A stretch of DNA of 64,000 nucleotides from Marivivens donghaensis (GTDB taxonomy: Bacteria; Pseudomonadota; Alphaproteobacteria; Rhodobacterales; Rhodobacteraceae). Positions within the stretch are counted from its first letter, which is position 1. Each line of letters opens with the position of its first letter. A model generated the notes under the pieces. That model was given only the letters and a program-made list of their open reading frames with translations. It ran no database searches and was not told the origin of the DNA. The stretch covers positions 1 to 64,000 of the forward strand of contig NZ_JALNPR010000002.1 in NCBI RefSeq assembly GCF_023541015.1, read 5' to 3'. The position numbers and the translations under genes are program-made. Positions 35,541 to 45,795 of this stretch are shown here, piece by piece.

Positions 35541-36791
35541 TTAGCTGCTCTGCGACAACCCGCCCAAGGTGTTCAGCAGAAACTGGTTGAAGACAGGCGA
35601 ACAGGCCGCCCCCATAGCGCGTGCGTTGCGGCCCACGGTGCCTTCGGCAATTACAGGCGGGAAAAGACCGCGCTGGTCGAGGTCTACGATATTTTCGCGC
35701 ACGCGGTTGATCAGCCGTGTCCGCACTTCGGCGGGGAACGCCCCGTCGATCACCACGGCCTCAAAGTCGATCACTGCGCAAACGGTCAGTGCCGCCCGCG
35801 CAAGGTGCCGCGCTGTGTAGTCGATCCAGTTCTCGAGAACTTCGGGGAAATCGTGCCAGTCCTGAGGCGAGGCCCAGATCCGTGCGGGTTCAATCCCCTT
35901 CCGCGCCAAATCCGCCTCTAGACGATAGAGCGAGGCCACATCGATCAACTGCTTACCTTCGCCCGTGGACAGACGGATCGGCAGCGACCCGAAGGCCCCC
36001 GCATTGCCGCGTGCGCCCTCAAACACCGCATGGTTCAGAACCACACCGCCACCGATAAACGACCCAACAAAGAAGTAAGCAAAGTCACGATAAGTCCGAC
36101 CGAGGCCATAAACATGCTCGGCCCGACAGGCTGCAGTCGCGTCGTTTTCGATGAACACAGGCAGATTGGTGAACTGAGCGATCTCAGACGAGAAATCCAG
36201 ATCACGCCACGCCGCAATGTCGTTTGGCGGCGCACCGATGGTTTCGGACCAATTCCAAATCTCGAATGGCATCGCGATGCCGATACCCGAAATGCGATCT
36301 GCCGCTTTATCGCCCAGCGCCTCGCGGAAAGAGGCCAGCCCTGATTTCAGGAAACCAACAATCGCGTCGGGCATCGGGTAGCGATACGTCGTCTGAAGCA
36401 ACTGCCGTGTCTTGCCGAGAAAGTCGGTCAAAACGAGGTCCGCACTACGGCGGCCAATCTTCATACCGATCGAATAGAGACCGTCGGGGTTCAGCCCCAT
36501 CGGAATGGACGGCTTACCCACGCGGCCACGCTGCGGCGCACCCCGTTCAAGGAGGCCGTCAGATTCGAGGCTGCGCAGGATAACCGACACCGTTTGCGGC
36601 GACAGCCCTGCGCGGCGGGCAATCTCTACCCCCGGCATGGCGCCGCTGCGCTGGATCATAGAAAGAACGAGACGCTCGTTATAGTCGCGCAGCCCAGACT
36701 GATTGGACCCGCGGAACACCTGCGGATCACCAGTGGATTGGTCCTGACTTTCGTCTTGGCTACGGTCGTCGAGTTTCATGTGCTCTTTCAA
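35541..36791 (-). CDS. ROK-family transcriptional regulator (FrcR-like)
   Basis: A 416-residue ROK repressor. The N-terminal winged HTH reads VLSMIQRSGAMPGVEIARRAGLSPQTVSVILRSLESDGLLE. The C-terminal sugar-kinase-like domain has IENDATAACRAEHVYG and GGGVVLNHAVFEGARGNAGAFG. The classical ROK zinc motif (CxCGxxGC) is absent. It is followed upstream by the FucU/RbsD-type gene and is divergent from the frcBCAK genes, which is the FrcR arrangement of rhizobia. Likely represses the sugar-uptake operon through the dyad at 37285-37319. Confidence 0.85.
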   Translation of the reverse strand: MKEHMKLDDRSQDESQDQSTGDPQVFRGSNQSGLRDYNERLVLSMIQRSGAMPGVEIARRAGLSPQTVSVILRSLESDGLLERGAPQRGRVGKPSIPMGLNPDGLYSIGMKIGRRSADLVLTDFLGKTRQLLQTTYRYPMPDAIVGFLKSGLASFREALGDKAADRISGIGIAMPFEIWNWSETIGAPPNDIAAWRDLDFSSEIAQFTNLPVFIENDATAACRAEHVYGLGRTYRDFAYFFVGSFIGGGVVLNHAVFEGARGNAGAFGSLPIRLSTGEGKQLIDVASLYRLEADLARKGIEPARIWASPQDWHDFPEVLENWIDYTARHLARAALTVCAVIDFEAVVIDGAFPAEVRTRLINRVRENIVDLDQRGLFPPVIAEGTVGRNARAMGAACSPVFNQFLLNTLGGLSQSS

Positions 36792-36797
36792 AGTGGA

Positions 36798-37226
36798 TCA
36801 GGGTTCGATGACCCCTTTTCGTAGGATCACATTCGCATAAAGCGCGGGCTCGCTCGTGGCAACAATTGTATGTGCCTGACGAATGCGCGGATACAGATCG
36901 TCGCCAGACATCGCACGTACGGCTACATCGGGGACCACAGAGGCAACCACGGCGTCAATCTCATGGTGGATCGGCGCGAATTGGGCGGGATCATTGAACT
37001 GAGCCGAACGGAAAATCGCGTCAGGCACAAAGCGATCAATCGGCATCACTGCCAGAATCGCCTTGAGCACGGGGACCAATTCCAGCCCATCCGCTCGCAC
37101 GACACGGCGACCATGTTCCAGCGCAGGATAGTTTCCATCCACAATCGCGATTTCGTCACCATGACCCATGGATCGCAACGTATAAAGCAAGTCCGGCCCT
37201 AATAGCGCAGGGATACCGATAAGCAT
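36798..37226 (-). CDS. RbsD/FucU-family mutarotase-like protein
   Basis: A 142-residue cyclic-oligomer protein. Members interconvert anomers of ribose or fucose. Seen are IPALLGPDLLYTLRSMGHGDEIAIVDGNYPA with the catalytic-type His in MGHGDEI, and the C-terminal ALYANVILRKGV including the conserved Tyr-Ala-Asn. It is closer to FucU than RbsD by its MLIGIP start. It precedes the ROK gene by six bases and shares its promoter, so it probably assists the sugar imported by the divergent transporter. Confidence 0.85.
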   Translation of the reverse strand: MLIGIPALLGPDLLYTLRSMGHGDEIAIVDGNYPALEHGRRVVRADGLELVPVLKAILAVMPIDRFVPDAIFRSAQFNDPAQFAPIHHEIDAVVASVVPDVAVRAMSGDDLYPRIRQAHTIVATSEPALYANVILRKGVIEP

Positions 37227-37284
37227 TTTAATGTCCTCTTAGACCTCTTCCCGACTTCTGAAAGTGCCGATCACATTTGGAACT

Positions 37285-37319
37285 GTCAATAAGTAAATAA
37301 GATTGATTTATTTATTGAC
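37285..37319. promoter_or_regulatory. Nested palindromes, candidate ROK operator for the frc locus
   Basis: Outer arms GTCAATAA (37285-37292) and TTATTGAC (37312-37319) and inner arms TAAATAA (37294-37300) and TTATTTA (37308-37314) share one centre region between the divergent FucU-like (37226) and frcB (37424) starts. NagC/Mlc-type ROK operators are AT-rich dyads with TTATTT-like arms. The location fits repression of both sides. Confidence 0.6.
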
Positions 37320-37423
37320 GAACGCCGACGAATCGAGTTGTCTATGGGCAATCCCAGAGCGGAGGTGCGATGGGATAGAGCGGATCAACCACGGTCCGTA
37401 TCTGGAATTCTTGGGAGGAAACC

Positions 37424-38443
37424 ATGAAAAAACTTCTCGCCGGTTCGGCACTTGCTCTTGTTGCTATGTCTGGTGCGGCTATGGCCGAAAGCCATTCCGC
37501 AGGCACCCTGTGCCTCATCACCAAAAACAACACCAACCCGTTCTTCGTGAAAATGCGCGAAGGCGCAGAAGCACGCGCTAACGAGCTGGGCATGAACCTG
37601 ATGGCGTTCGCTGGTGTAACCGATGGCGACGCTGCTCCGCAGATCTCCGCGATCGAAAACTGCGTTGCTGCTGGCGCAAAAGGCATCCTGATCACTGCAT
37701 CGAACGACTCGGTTACTCCGGCTCTGATCGACGCACGCGCTGCTGGCGTTCTGGTTATCGCACTCGACACCCCGCTCGCTGATCCGGAAGCACAGGACAT
37801 GACCTTTGCGACCGACAACTTCGAAGCTGGCCTCTTGATCGGTAAATGGGCTGCTGCAACCCTCGGTGACGACGCTGCGAACGCAAAAATCGCAATGCTC
37901 GACATCAACAAAGACAACATCTCTGTTGACGTTGCACGTGACACCGGCTTCCTCGTTGGCTTCGGCATCGAAGTTCCTGACCTGACTGTCATGGGTTCGG
38001 AAACCGACCCGCGCGTTATCGGTCACGAAACTTCGAACGCTTCGGTTGAAGGCGGCGTAACCGCGATGGAAAACCTCCTCGCTCGTGACCCCGACATCAA
38101 CGTTGTTTACACCATCAACGAACCAGCTGCTGAAGGCGCATACCAGGCACTGGTTAACGCTGGCAAAGAAGAAGGCGTTCTGGTCGTTTCCGTTGACGGC
38201 GGCTGCCCAGGCGTTGAAAGCGTGAAATCTGGCGTCATCGGCGCAACCTCGCAGCAGTACCCGCTGCTGATGGCATCCAAAGGCGTTGAAGCTGTTGCAG
38301 CATTCATCGCTGACGGTTCGAAGCCGTCCGCGTCCGAAGGTCTGACCTTCTTCAACACAGGCGTAAACCTGATCACCGACAAGCCGGCAGAGGGCGTACC
38401 GTCCCTGACCAGCGCTGAAGGCCTTGAAATCTGCTGGGGCTAA
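37424..38443 (+). CDS. frcB: Sugar ABC transporter substrate-binding protein (FrcB-like)
   Basis: A 339-residue periplasmic binding protein with a Sec signal (MKKLLAGSALALVAMSGAAMA, cut after AMA). It is a type I sugar binder of the RbsB/FrcB group: CLITKNNTNPFFVKMREGAEARA, AGAKGILITASNDSVTPAL, ARDTGFLVGFGI. It starts after GGGAGGAAACC. The order frcB-C-A-K with a divergent ROK gene is that of the fructose (and ribose/mannose) importer of rhizobia, so fructose is the likely substrate. A hairpin after the stop probably gives the binding protein more transcript than the permease. Confidence 0.85.
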   Translation: MKKLLAGSALALVAMSGAAMAESHSAGTLCLITKNNTNPFFVKMREGAEARANELGMNLMAFAGVTDGDAAPQISAIENCVAAGAKGILITASNDSVTPALIDARAAGVLVIALDTPLADPEAQDMTFATDNFEAGLLIGKWAAATLGDDAANAKIAMLDINKDNISVDVARDTGFLVGFGIEVPDLTVMGSETDPRVIGHETSNASVEGGVTAMENLLARDPDINVVYTINEPAAEGAYQALVNAGKEEGVLVVSVDGGCPGVESVKSGVIGATSQQYPLLMASKGVEAVAAFIADGSKPSASEGLTFFNTGVNLITDKPAEGVPSLTSAEGLEICWG

Positions 38444-38467
38444 GTTCCACAGTATGACTACACTGGT

Positions 38468-38492
38468 AAAGGGCGGCAGCGCGCCGCCCTTT
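38468..38492 (+). terminator. Intra-operon attenuating hairpin after frcB
   Basis: AAAGGGCGGC and GCCGCCCTTT pair around AGCGC, followed by only a short T-run. It sits between frcB and frcC, a common position for a partial terminator that raises the ratio of binding protein to permease. Confidence 0.7.
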
Positions 38493-38541
38493 ATCTATCC
38501 ACCGTCACGCGTTTCGTACGCAAGGGAGGGCACCGGACGAA

Positions 38542-39621
38542 ATGAGCACCCAAACAGAACCCAAAAAACCACTTAACGAATTCGAAGCAGGTCTAGACAA
38601 AGCCGATAAGGCCGTCGCCTCCTTCGCGCAGGACGATAAGACACTTACGCACGTCCTCCGCAAATTCCTGCGGGATTACCCCACCACTATTCCGGCACTT
38701 GTCCTGATCGTCAGCATTTTGTTCTTTGGCGCATTCGCCAATAACTTCATGACGCCGGGCACGCTGTCGTTGGTTCTCAAGCAGGTGACTGTGACGGGTA
38801 TCGTTGCCGTTGCTCAAACGCTGATCATTCTGACTGCAGGTATCGACCTCTCGGTTGGTGCGATCCTCGTGCTCTCGTCTATCATCATGGGCAAACTGTC
38901 CGTTGACTTCGGCCTGCCGCCATTCCTCGCCATTTCGATCGGCCTGTTCTTTGGCGGTCTGATGGGGTGGTTCAACGGTATCCTCGTGACCGTGATCAAA
39001 CTGCCGCCGTTCATCGTGACGCTCGGCACGCTGTCGATCTTTACCGCGCTCAAGCTCTGGTATTCGGCATCGCAGTCGATCCGCGGCTCTGACATCCGCG
39101 AAACTGCGCCGTCACTCCTATTCTTTGGCGAACGGATATCCTTTGGCGGGTTCCAGATCACCTACGGCGTTGTCGCGCTTTTGGTTCTGGCTGGCCTCGT
39201 TTATTACATGCTCAACCACACCGCTTGGGGCCGTCACGTGATGGCAATCGGCGATGATCCAGATGCTGCGATGCTCTCTGGTATCCGCATCAACCGCACC
39301 TTGGTTTCGGTCTACGCCTTTGCTGGCCTGATCTGCGCCTTTGGTGGCTGGGCTGCTGCGGGCCGCGTTGGGTCGATCTCTCCCATCGGCTTTGACGACG
39401 TTAACCTGCAATCCATCACCGCGGTTGTGATCGGCGGCACCTCTCTGTTCGGTGGTCGCGGTTCGGTTATCGGCTCGGTTCTGGGTGCAATTATCGTGGG
39501 CGTCTTTACCACTGGCCTTTCGCTGGGTGGCGTGGACGACTACTGGCAACAATTTGCAGCGGGCTGCCTTGTTCTTGTGGCGGTCGCTCTTGACCAATGG
39601 CTGCGGAGGGCCACGAAATGA
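38542..39621 (+). CDS. frcC: Sugar ABC transporter permease (FrcC-like)
   Basis: A 359-residue RbsC/FrcC-type permease. After a roughly 45-residue cytoplasmic N terminus come about eight or more hydrophobic helices. Motifs are TVTGIVAVAQTLIILTAGIDLSVGAIL, GWFNGILVTVIKLPPFIVTLGT, and DDPDAAMLSGIRINRTLVSVYAFAGL. The end overlaps the frcA start by four bases (ATGA), indicating coupling. Confidence 0.88.
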   Translation: MSTQTEPKKPLNEFEAGLDKADKAVASFAQDDKTLTHVLRKFLRDYPTTIPALVLIVSILFFGAFANNFMTPGTLSLVLKQVTVTGIVAVAQTLIILTAGIDLSVGAILVLSSIIMGKLSVDFGLPPFLAISIGLFFGGLMGWFNGILVTVIKLPPFIVTLGTLSIFTALKLWYSASQSIRGSDIRETAPSLLFFGERISFGGFQITYGVVALLVLAGLVYYMLNHTAWGRHVMAIGDDPDAAMLSGIRINRTLVSVYAFAGLICAFGGWAAAGRVGSISPIGFDDVNLQSITAVVIGGTSLFGGRGSVIGSVLGAIIVGVFTTGLSLGGVDDYWQQFAAGCLVLVAVALDQWLRRATK

Positions 39622-40403
39622 CGAACGTGCAACCTATCCTATCCGCACGCGGGCTGATGAAACGCTATGGTCAGGTTGTGGCCATGAACGGCGCAGACTT
39701 CGACCTGTATCCCGGCGAAATCACCGCAGTGATCGGCGACAACGGCGCGGGCAAATCCACCTTGATCAAAGCTTTGTCGGGGGCAGTTGTTCCCGACCAC
39801 GGCCAGATCTTCTTGGAAGGCAAAGAGGTCCACTTCAAACGGCCAGACGATGCGCGCAATGCGGGGATCGAAACCGTTTACCAGAACCTCGCGCTGTCGC
39901 CCGCACTGTCGATCGCTGACAACATGTTCTTGGGCCGTGAGTGGCGCAAACCGGGCGTGATGGGCAAAGTGTTCCGCAAAATGGACCACGCTCGTATGCA
40001 GGACTTCGCGCGCGATAAGCTGAACGATCTGGGCCTGATGACCATCCAGAACATCAACCAAGCGGTTGAGACCCTCTCGGGTGGTCAGCGTCAGGGTGTT
40101 GCTGTAGCACGCGCTGCGGCCTTCGGATCCAAAGTGATCATCCTCGACGAACCGACAGCGGCGCTTGGCGTTAAAGAGAGCCGTCGCGTTCTGGAACTGA
40201 TCCAAGACGTGCGCTCGCGTGGCATTCCGATCATCCTGATCAGCCACAACATGCCTCACGTGTTCGAGCTTGCTGATCGCATCCACGTTCACCGCCTTGG
40301 TCAACGTTTGTGCGTGATCGACCCGAAAAAACACACCATGTCGGACGCCGTTGCCTATATGACTGGCGCAAAAGAACCGGATACGGAATTGGAACTGGCG
40401 TAA
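39618..40403 (+). CDS. frcA: Sugar ABC transporter ATP-binding protein (FrcA-like)
   Basis: A 261-residue single-domain ATPase (start ATG 39618). Walker A is GDNGAGKST, the signature LSGGQRQGVAVARAA, Walker B VIILDEPTAALG, and the switch His is in LISHNMPHV. Unlike RbsA it has only one nucleotide domain, which is typical of the FrcA type. It is immediately followed by frcK with no gap. Confidence 0.88.
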   Translation: MTNVQPILSARGLMKRYGQVVAMNGADFDLYPGEITAVIGDNGAGKSTLIKALSGAVVPDHGQIFLEGKEVHFKRPDDARNAGIETVYQNLALSPALSIADNMFLGREWRKPGVMGKVFRKMDHARMQDFARDKLNDLGLMTIQNINQAVETLSGGQRQGVAVARAAAFGSKVIILDEPTAALGVKESRRVLELIQDVRSRGIPIILISHNMPHVFELADRIHVHRLGQRLCVIDPKKHTMSDAVAYMTGAKEPDTELELA

Positions 40404-43037
<2,634 letters not shown>

Positions 43038-43202
43038 GACACGCTCCAATAGGTAGCAGACATGCCAAAGGTATTAATTTTTATTCGAACGTATATTCTT
43101 ATTGTCTGATCAGCCCTGAAATACCCAAATTTGTGACTTTTGGAACAACAGAATTCGCGGAAAAGTCGGGACAGATAAACCACCCAAAACCCATAGGTTG
43201 CA

Positions 43203-44459
43203 TCAGAACCGTCCCTTGGCGTGGGGAGAGGCCCATGTCAGCCAAATTGCCGCCGTCCATGTGAACTGCGGTCCACCCGCAGGGGCACCGTCGAGCGGGC
43301 TGAAATATTCCCAGAACCCATGTTCCGCGATGAGCTTTTGCGTCTGTTTGCGCAGCCGTTCGGCGTGGACCGTATGACCCGTTTCCGCGAGCCCAATCGC
43401 GATCAACGCGTTCACCATCCCCCAAACAGGCCCGCGCCAATAGCGAAGGTGGTTAAAATGCGGGTCCTCGGGATCGTTCGACGGAATGCCAAAGCCCACC
43501 TGCCCGATGATCCGATCATAATGCGCAAGCATCCGATCATCTTTGATCCCCGCAAACCAACACAGGAACGACGCGCTCGACAGCGAATTGGTAAACGTGC
43601 CCGTCCGCACATCGACTGAATCGTAGTGTCCCCGCTCTGAGTTCCAATGACGCTCCACCCCTTGCTTGAGTGTCTTGATCCAGCCTTCGATTTCATCGAC
43701 GCCGTGATCCAGTTCGACCGCGATATGTAACAAATCGCGGCAAGCTCGCAGGAAAAGGAAGGTCATCCCGACATCGGCCACGCGAAATGGGCCGTGGTCG
43801 CGGATGTGGTCCTCATCATACCCACAATCGCGGTTGAATTGGACCAGCGCGAGGTAGCGGTCGTAGTCCTCTTTCTTGGGCCGCATGGCGGGGTCGACGT
43901 GATCAATGTCCCGCCGATGGTATTCGCCGACGTTCGACCCATCCACATTGGCCAGCGCCGCGTCCCAATCCACCGCATTGTCGCGCCCAGATTCCCAAGG
44001 ATGCGTGATCACCACCATCCCCTCGTGCAGGCGATATTTGACGAACCAGCGATGCCACGACACCAGCCGCCCATACATCAGTTCCATATGCACGCGGCCA
44101 TAGTGTTTGTCGGCCTCATAAACCGCACGCGCCATCGTCGCCGCAATCGGGGGCTGGGTGATGCCAGAGGTATGCGGCACCCGTTCGACATTCCAAATAT
44201 CAGGGCCAGGGAAATAGCCGATGGCCTGTTTGTGAAAGACGATATGCGGGACCATCCCATTGTCCCATTGGCCCGTGAACAAGGTCTCGATCTCGGCCCA
44301 AGCACGACGCGGATCATGGGTGGAAAATCCCCACGCAGCAAAGGCACTGTCCCAGTTCCACTGATAAGGATACAGCCCCTTGGTCGGGACGGTGTATAAA
44401 CCGCGGTCGTTTTCCTGAAGGATCTTGCGGGCTTTTTTATCGATTTTATCGTAATTCAT
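43203..44459 (-). CDS. GH63-like glycoside hydrolase (mannosylglycerate hydrolase-type)
   Basis: A 418-residue (alpha/alpha)6-barrel enzyme. The start at MNYDKI (44459) follows GGGGAAAGGA. Motifs of the MGH1/GH63 group are YPYQWNWDSAFAAWGF near residue 35, the HPWESGRDNAVDWD with acidic residues, and YWRGPVWGMVNALIAIGL toward the C terminus. The mannosyl- and glucosylglycerate hydrolases recycle compatible solutes, and the position beside pgm fits glucose release. The exact substrate is not evident from the sequence; a trehalase-like role is an alternative. Confidence 0.8.
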   Translation of the reverse strand: MNYDKIDKKARKILQENDRGLYTVPTKGLYPYQWNWDSAFAAWGFSTHDPRRAWAEIETLFTGQWDNGMVPHIVFHKQAIGYFPGPDIWNVERVPHTSGITQPPIAATMARAVYEADKHYGRVHMELMYGRLVSWHRWFVKYRLHEGMVVITHPWESGRDNAVDWDAALANVDGSNVGEYHRRDIDHVDPAMRPKKEDYDRYLALVQFNRDCGYDEDHIRDHGPFRVADVGMTFLFLRACRDLLHIAVELDHGVDEIEGWIKTLKQGVERHWNSERGHYDSVDVRTGTFTNSLSSASFLCWFAGIKDDRMLAHYDRIIGQVGFGIPSNDPEDPHFNHLRYWRGPVWGMVNALIAIGLAETGHTVHAERLRKQTQKLIAEHGFWEYFSPLDGAPAGGPQFTWTAAIWLTWASPHAKGRF

Positions 44460-44688
44460 CCGTGGTCCTTTCCCCTGTCCCGACCGTATGCGCCTGGGAC
44501 CTGTGGGTTTAGTCGCCAGCCCCGAACGCGGCGACGTTTGGGCCAAAACCTGCGCAGTGCCCTTTTATTAGGCAGCTTTGCTCATCGGGGTAGCAAGGGT
44601 GGGAACAATCACCGCACGAGGATAGGTTGCCAAACGGGTCGTCAGGCAGTGACAGTCGACCTTGAAAACGCCTATCTCACTGACCCTG

Positions 44689-44722
44689 CGTAAAATATTT
44701 TATATTTCACATATATTTTACG
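44689..44722. promoter_or_regulatory. Palindrome CGTAAAATAT-N14-ATATTTTACG
   Basis: Perfect ten-base arms at 44689-44698 and 44713-44722, upstream of the TTGACA element of the sulfide operon. Similar in base composition and symmetry to the palindrome beside the SqrR-like gene, so it is a candidate repressor site; the N14 spacing differs from the N7 site. Confidence 0.55.
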
Positions 44723-44740
44723 ACTTATGCGTCAGAACTG

Positions 44741-44771
44741 TTGACAAGAGGGGTGCGAGGTCGCATATACA
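44741..44771 (+). promoter_or_regulatory. Sigma70-type promoter of the sulfide operon
   Basis: TTGACA (-35) at 44741-44746 followed at 17-19 bases by an AT-rich -10 candidate in CATATACA (44764-44771). The best -10 match is TATACA at 44766-44771, a spacing of 19, so the exact -10 is uncertain. Confidence 0.55.
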
Positions 44772-44790
44772 TTTCTAAATTCAAATGTAT
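44767..44790. promoter_or_regulatory. Palindrome ATACATTT-N8-AAATGTAT over the promoter
   Basis: Perfect eight-base arms at 44767-44774 and 44783-44790, overlapping the -10/start region about 80 bases before the MBL start codon, the classic position for a repressor. The N8 spacing equals that reported for SqrR dyads as I recall the family, but the arm sequence has not been compared. Confidence 0.6.
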
Positions 44791-44871
44791 GCAGATATAT
44801 ACTGATCTGTGATACATCTGAGCGAAACAACCGATTGTGCCCCACCCCGCGGGCGACCGAGGAGACCAGAC

Positions 44872-45756
44872 ATGACCGATTACCCTGTAAATATGGATGT
44901 AAAACCAGAAGTTACCGCGTTTTTCGACCCTGCGACTTGGACCATTTCCTATGTGGTCAAAGACCCAGCATCGAACAAATGCGCGATTGTCGATTCCGTC
45001 ATGGACATCGATTACGCCGCTGGCCGCATCACCTATGAATCGGCAGATGCGCTGATCAAACACGTCGAAGACAACGGTCTAGAGCTGGAATGGCTCCTCG
45101 AAACCCACGTCCACGCTGACCACCTCTCGGCTGCGCCTTATATCCAGAACAAACTGGGTGGCAAAATCGGCATCGGCAAGAACATCACCATCGTTCAGGA
45201 CGTGTTCGGCAAGGTGTTCAACGAAGGCACCGAATTCCAGCGTGACGGTTCGCAGTTCGACGCTCTGCTCGAAGACGGCGACATCCTCGAAATCGGTGAA
45301 CTGAAGCTGACCGTTATGCACACTCCGGGTCACACCCCTGCTTGCATGACCTACGTCACTGGCAACGCGGCCTTTGTGGGCGACACCCTGTTCATGCCAG
45401 ACGGCGGTTCTGCTCGTGCGGACTTCCCGGGTGGTGACGCAGGCATGCTCTACGACTCGATCCAAAAGGTTCTCGCACTGCCTGACGACATGCGTCTGTT
45501 CATGTGCCACGACTACGGCCCGAACGGTCGCGACATCGAGTGGGAAACCACTGTAGGCGCAGAGAAAGAGCACAACATTCACGTCGGCGCTGGCAAAACG
45601 AAAGAGGACTTTGTCAAATTCCGCACCGAGCGTGACGCGCAACTCGACATGCCGCGCCTGATCATTCCGTCGCTGCAAGTTAACATGCGCGCAGGCGAAA
45701 TCCCGACCGACAAAGACGGTCGCCCAATGCTCAAAGTACCAGTGAACGGCCTCTAA
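44872..45756 (+). CDS. MBL-fold persulfide dioxygenase-like hydrolase
   Basis: A 294-residue ETHE1/Blh-type metallo-beta-lactamase. The start ATG 44872 follows CGAGGAGACC; the upstream in-frame ATG 44809 lies in the leader. Metal motif THVHADH covers His79, His81, Asp83 and His84, with His154 in HTPGHTPACM and Asp171 in VGDTLF. These are the ligands of the mononuclear iron of persulfide dioxygenases, which oxidise glutathione persulfide to sulfite. The ARADFPGGDA stretch is the family substrate segment. It is the first gene of the sulfide operon, followed by a hairpin and the DUF442-SQR fusion gene. Confidence 0.85.
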   Translation: MTDYPVNMDVKPEVTAFFDPATWTISYVVKDPASNKCAIVDSVMDIDYAAGRITYESADALIKHVEDNGLELEWLLETHVHADHLSAAPYIQNKLGGKIGIGKNITIVQDVFGKVFNEGTEFQRDGSQFDALLEDGDILEIGELKLTVMHTPGHTPACMTYVTGNAAFVGDTLFMPDGGSARADFPGGDAGMLYDSIQKVLALPDDMRLFMCHDYGPNGRDIEWETTVGAEKEHNIHVGAGKTKEDFVKFRTERDAQLDMPRLIIPSLQVNMRAGEIPTDKDGRPMLKVPVNGL

Positions 45757-45771
45757 GGGCCGTTCCTTTTT
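45745..45771 (+). terminator. Hairpin with T-run overlapping the MBL stop codon
   Basis: AACGGCC (45745-45751) and GGCCGTT (45758-45764) pair around TCTAAG, which contains the TAA stop, followed by TTTTT at 45767-45771. A complete terminator in form, placed only 25 bases before the next start codon, so likely an attenuator within the operon. Confidence 0.75.
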
Positions 45772-45795
45772 ATAATAAGAACGAGGGGAGACATC

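Larger units (their letters stand above)
44460..44871. other. 412-bp intergenic region with divergent promoters
   Basis: No coding frame or RNA gene is convincing here. The left half (44460-44680) is GC-rich and must carry the glycosidase promoter. The right half is AT-rich, with two perfect palindromes and a TTGACA promoter for the sulfide operon, all listed separately. The composition shift near 44690 marks the regulatory part. Confidence 0.6.

Noticed and set aside
37294-37314. TAAATAA/TTATTTA dyad considered as a terminator
   Set aside because: AT-only arms, position between divergent promoters and no T-run make an operator more likely.
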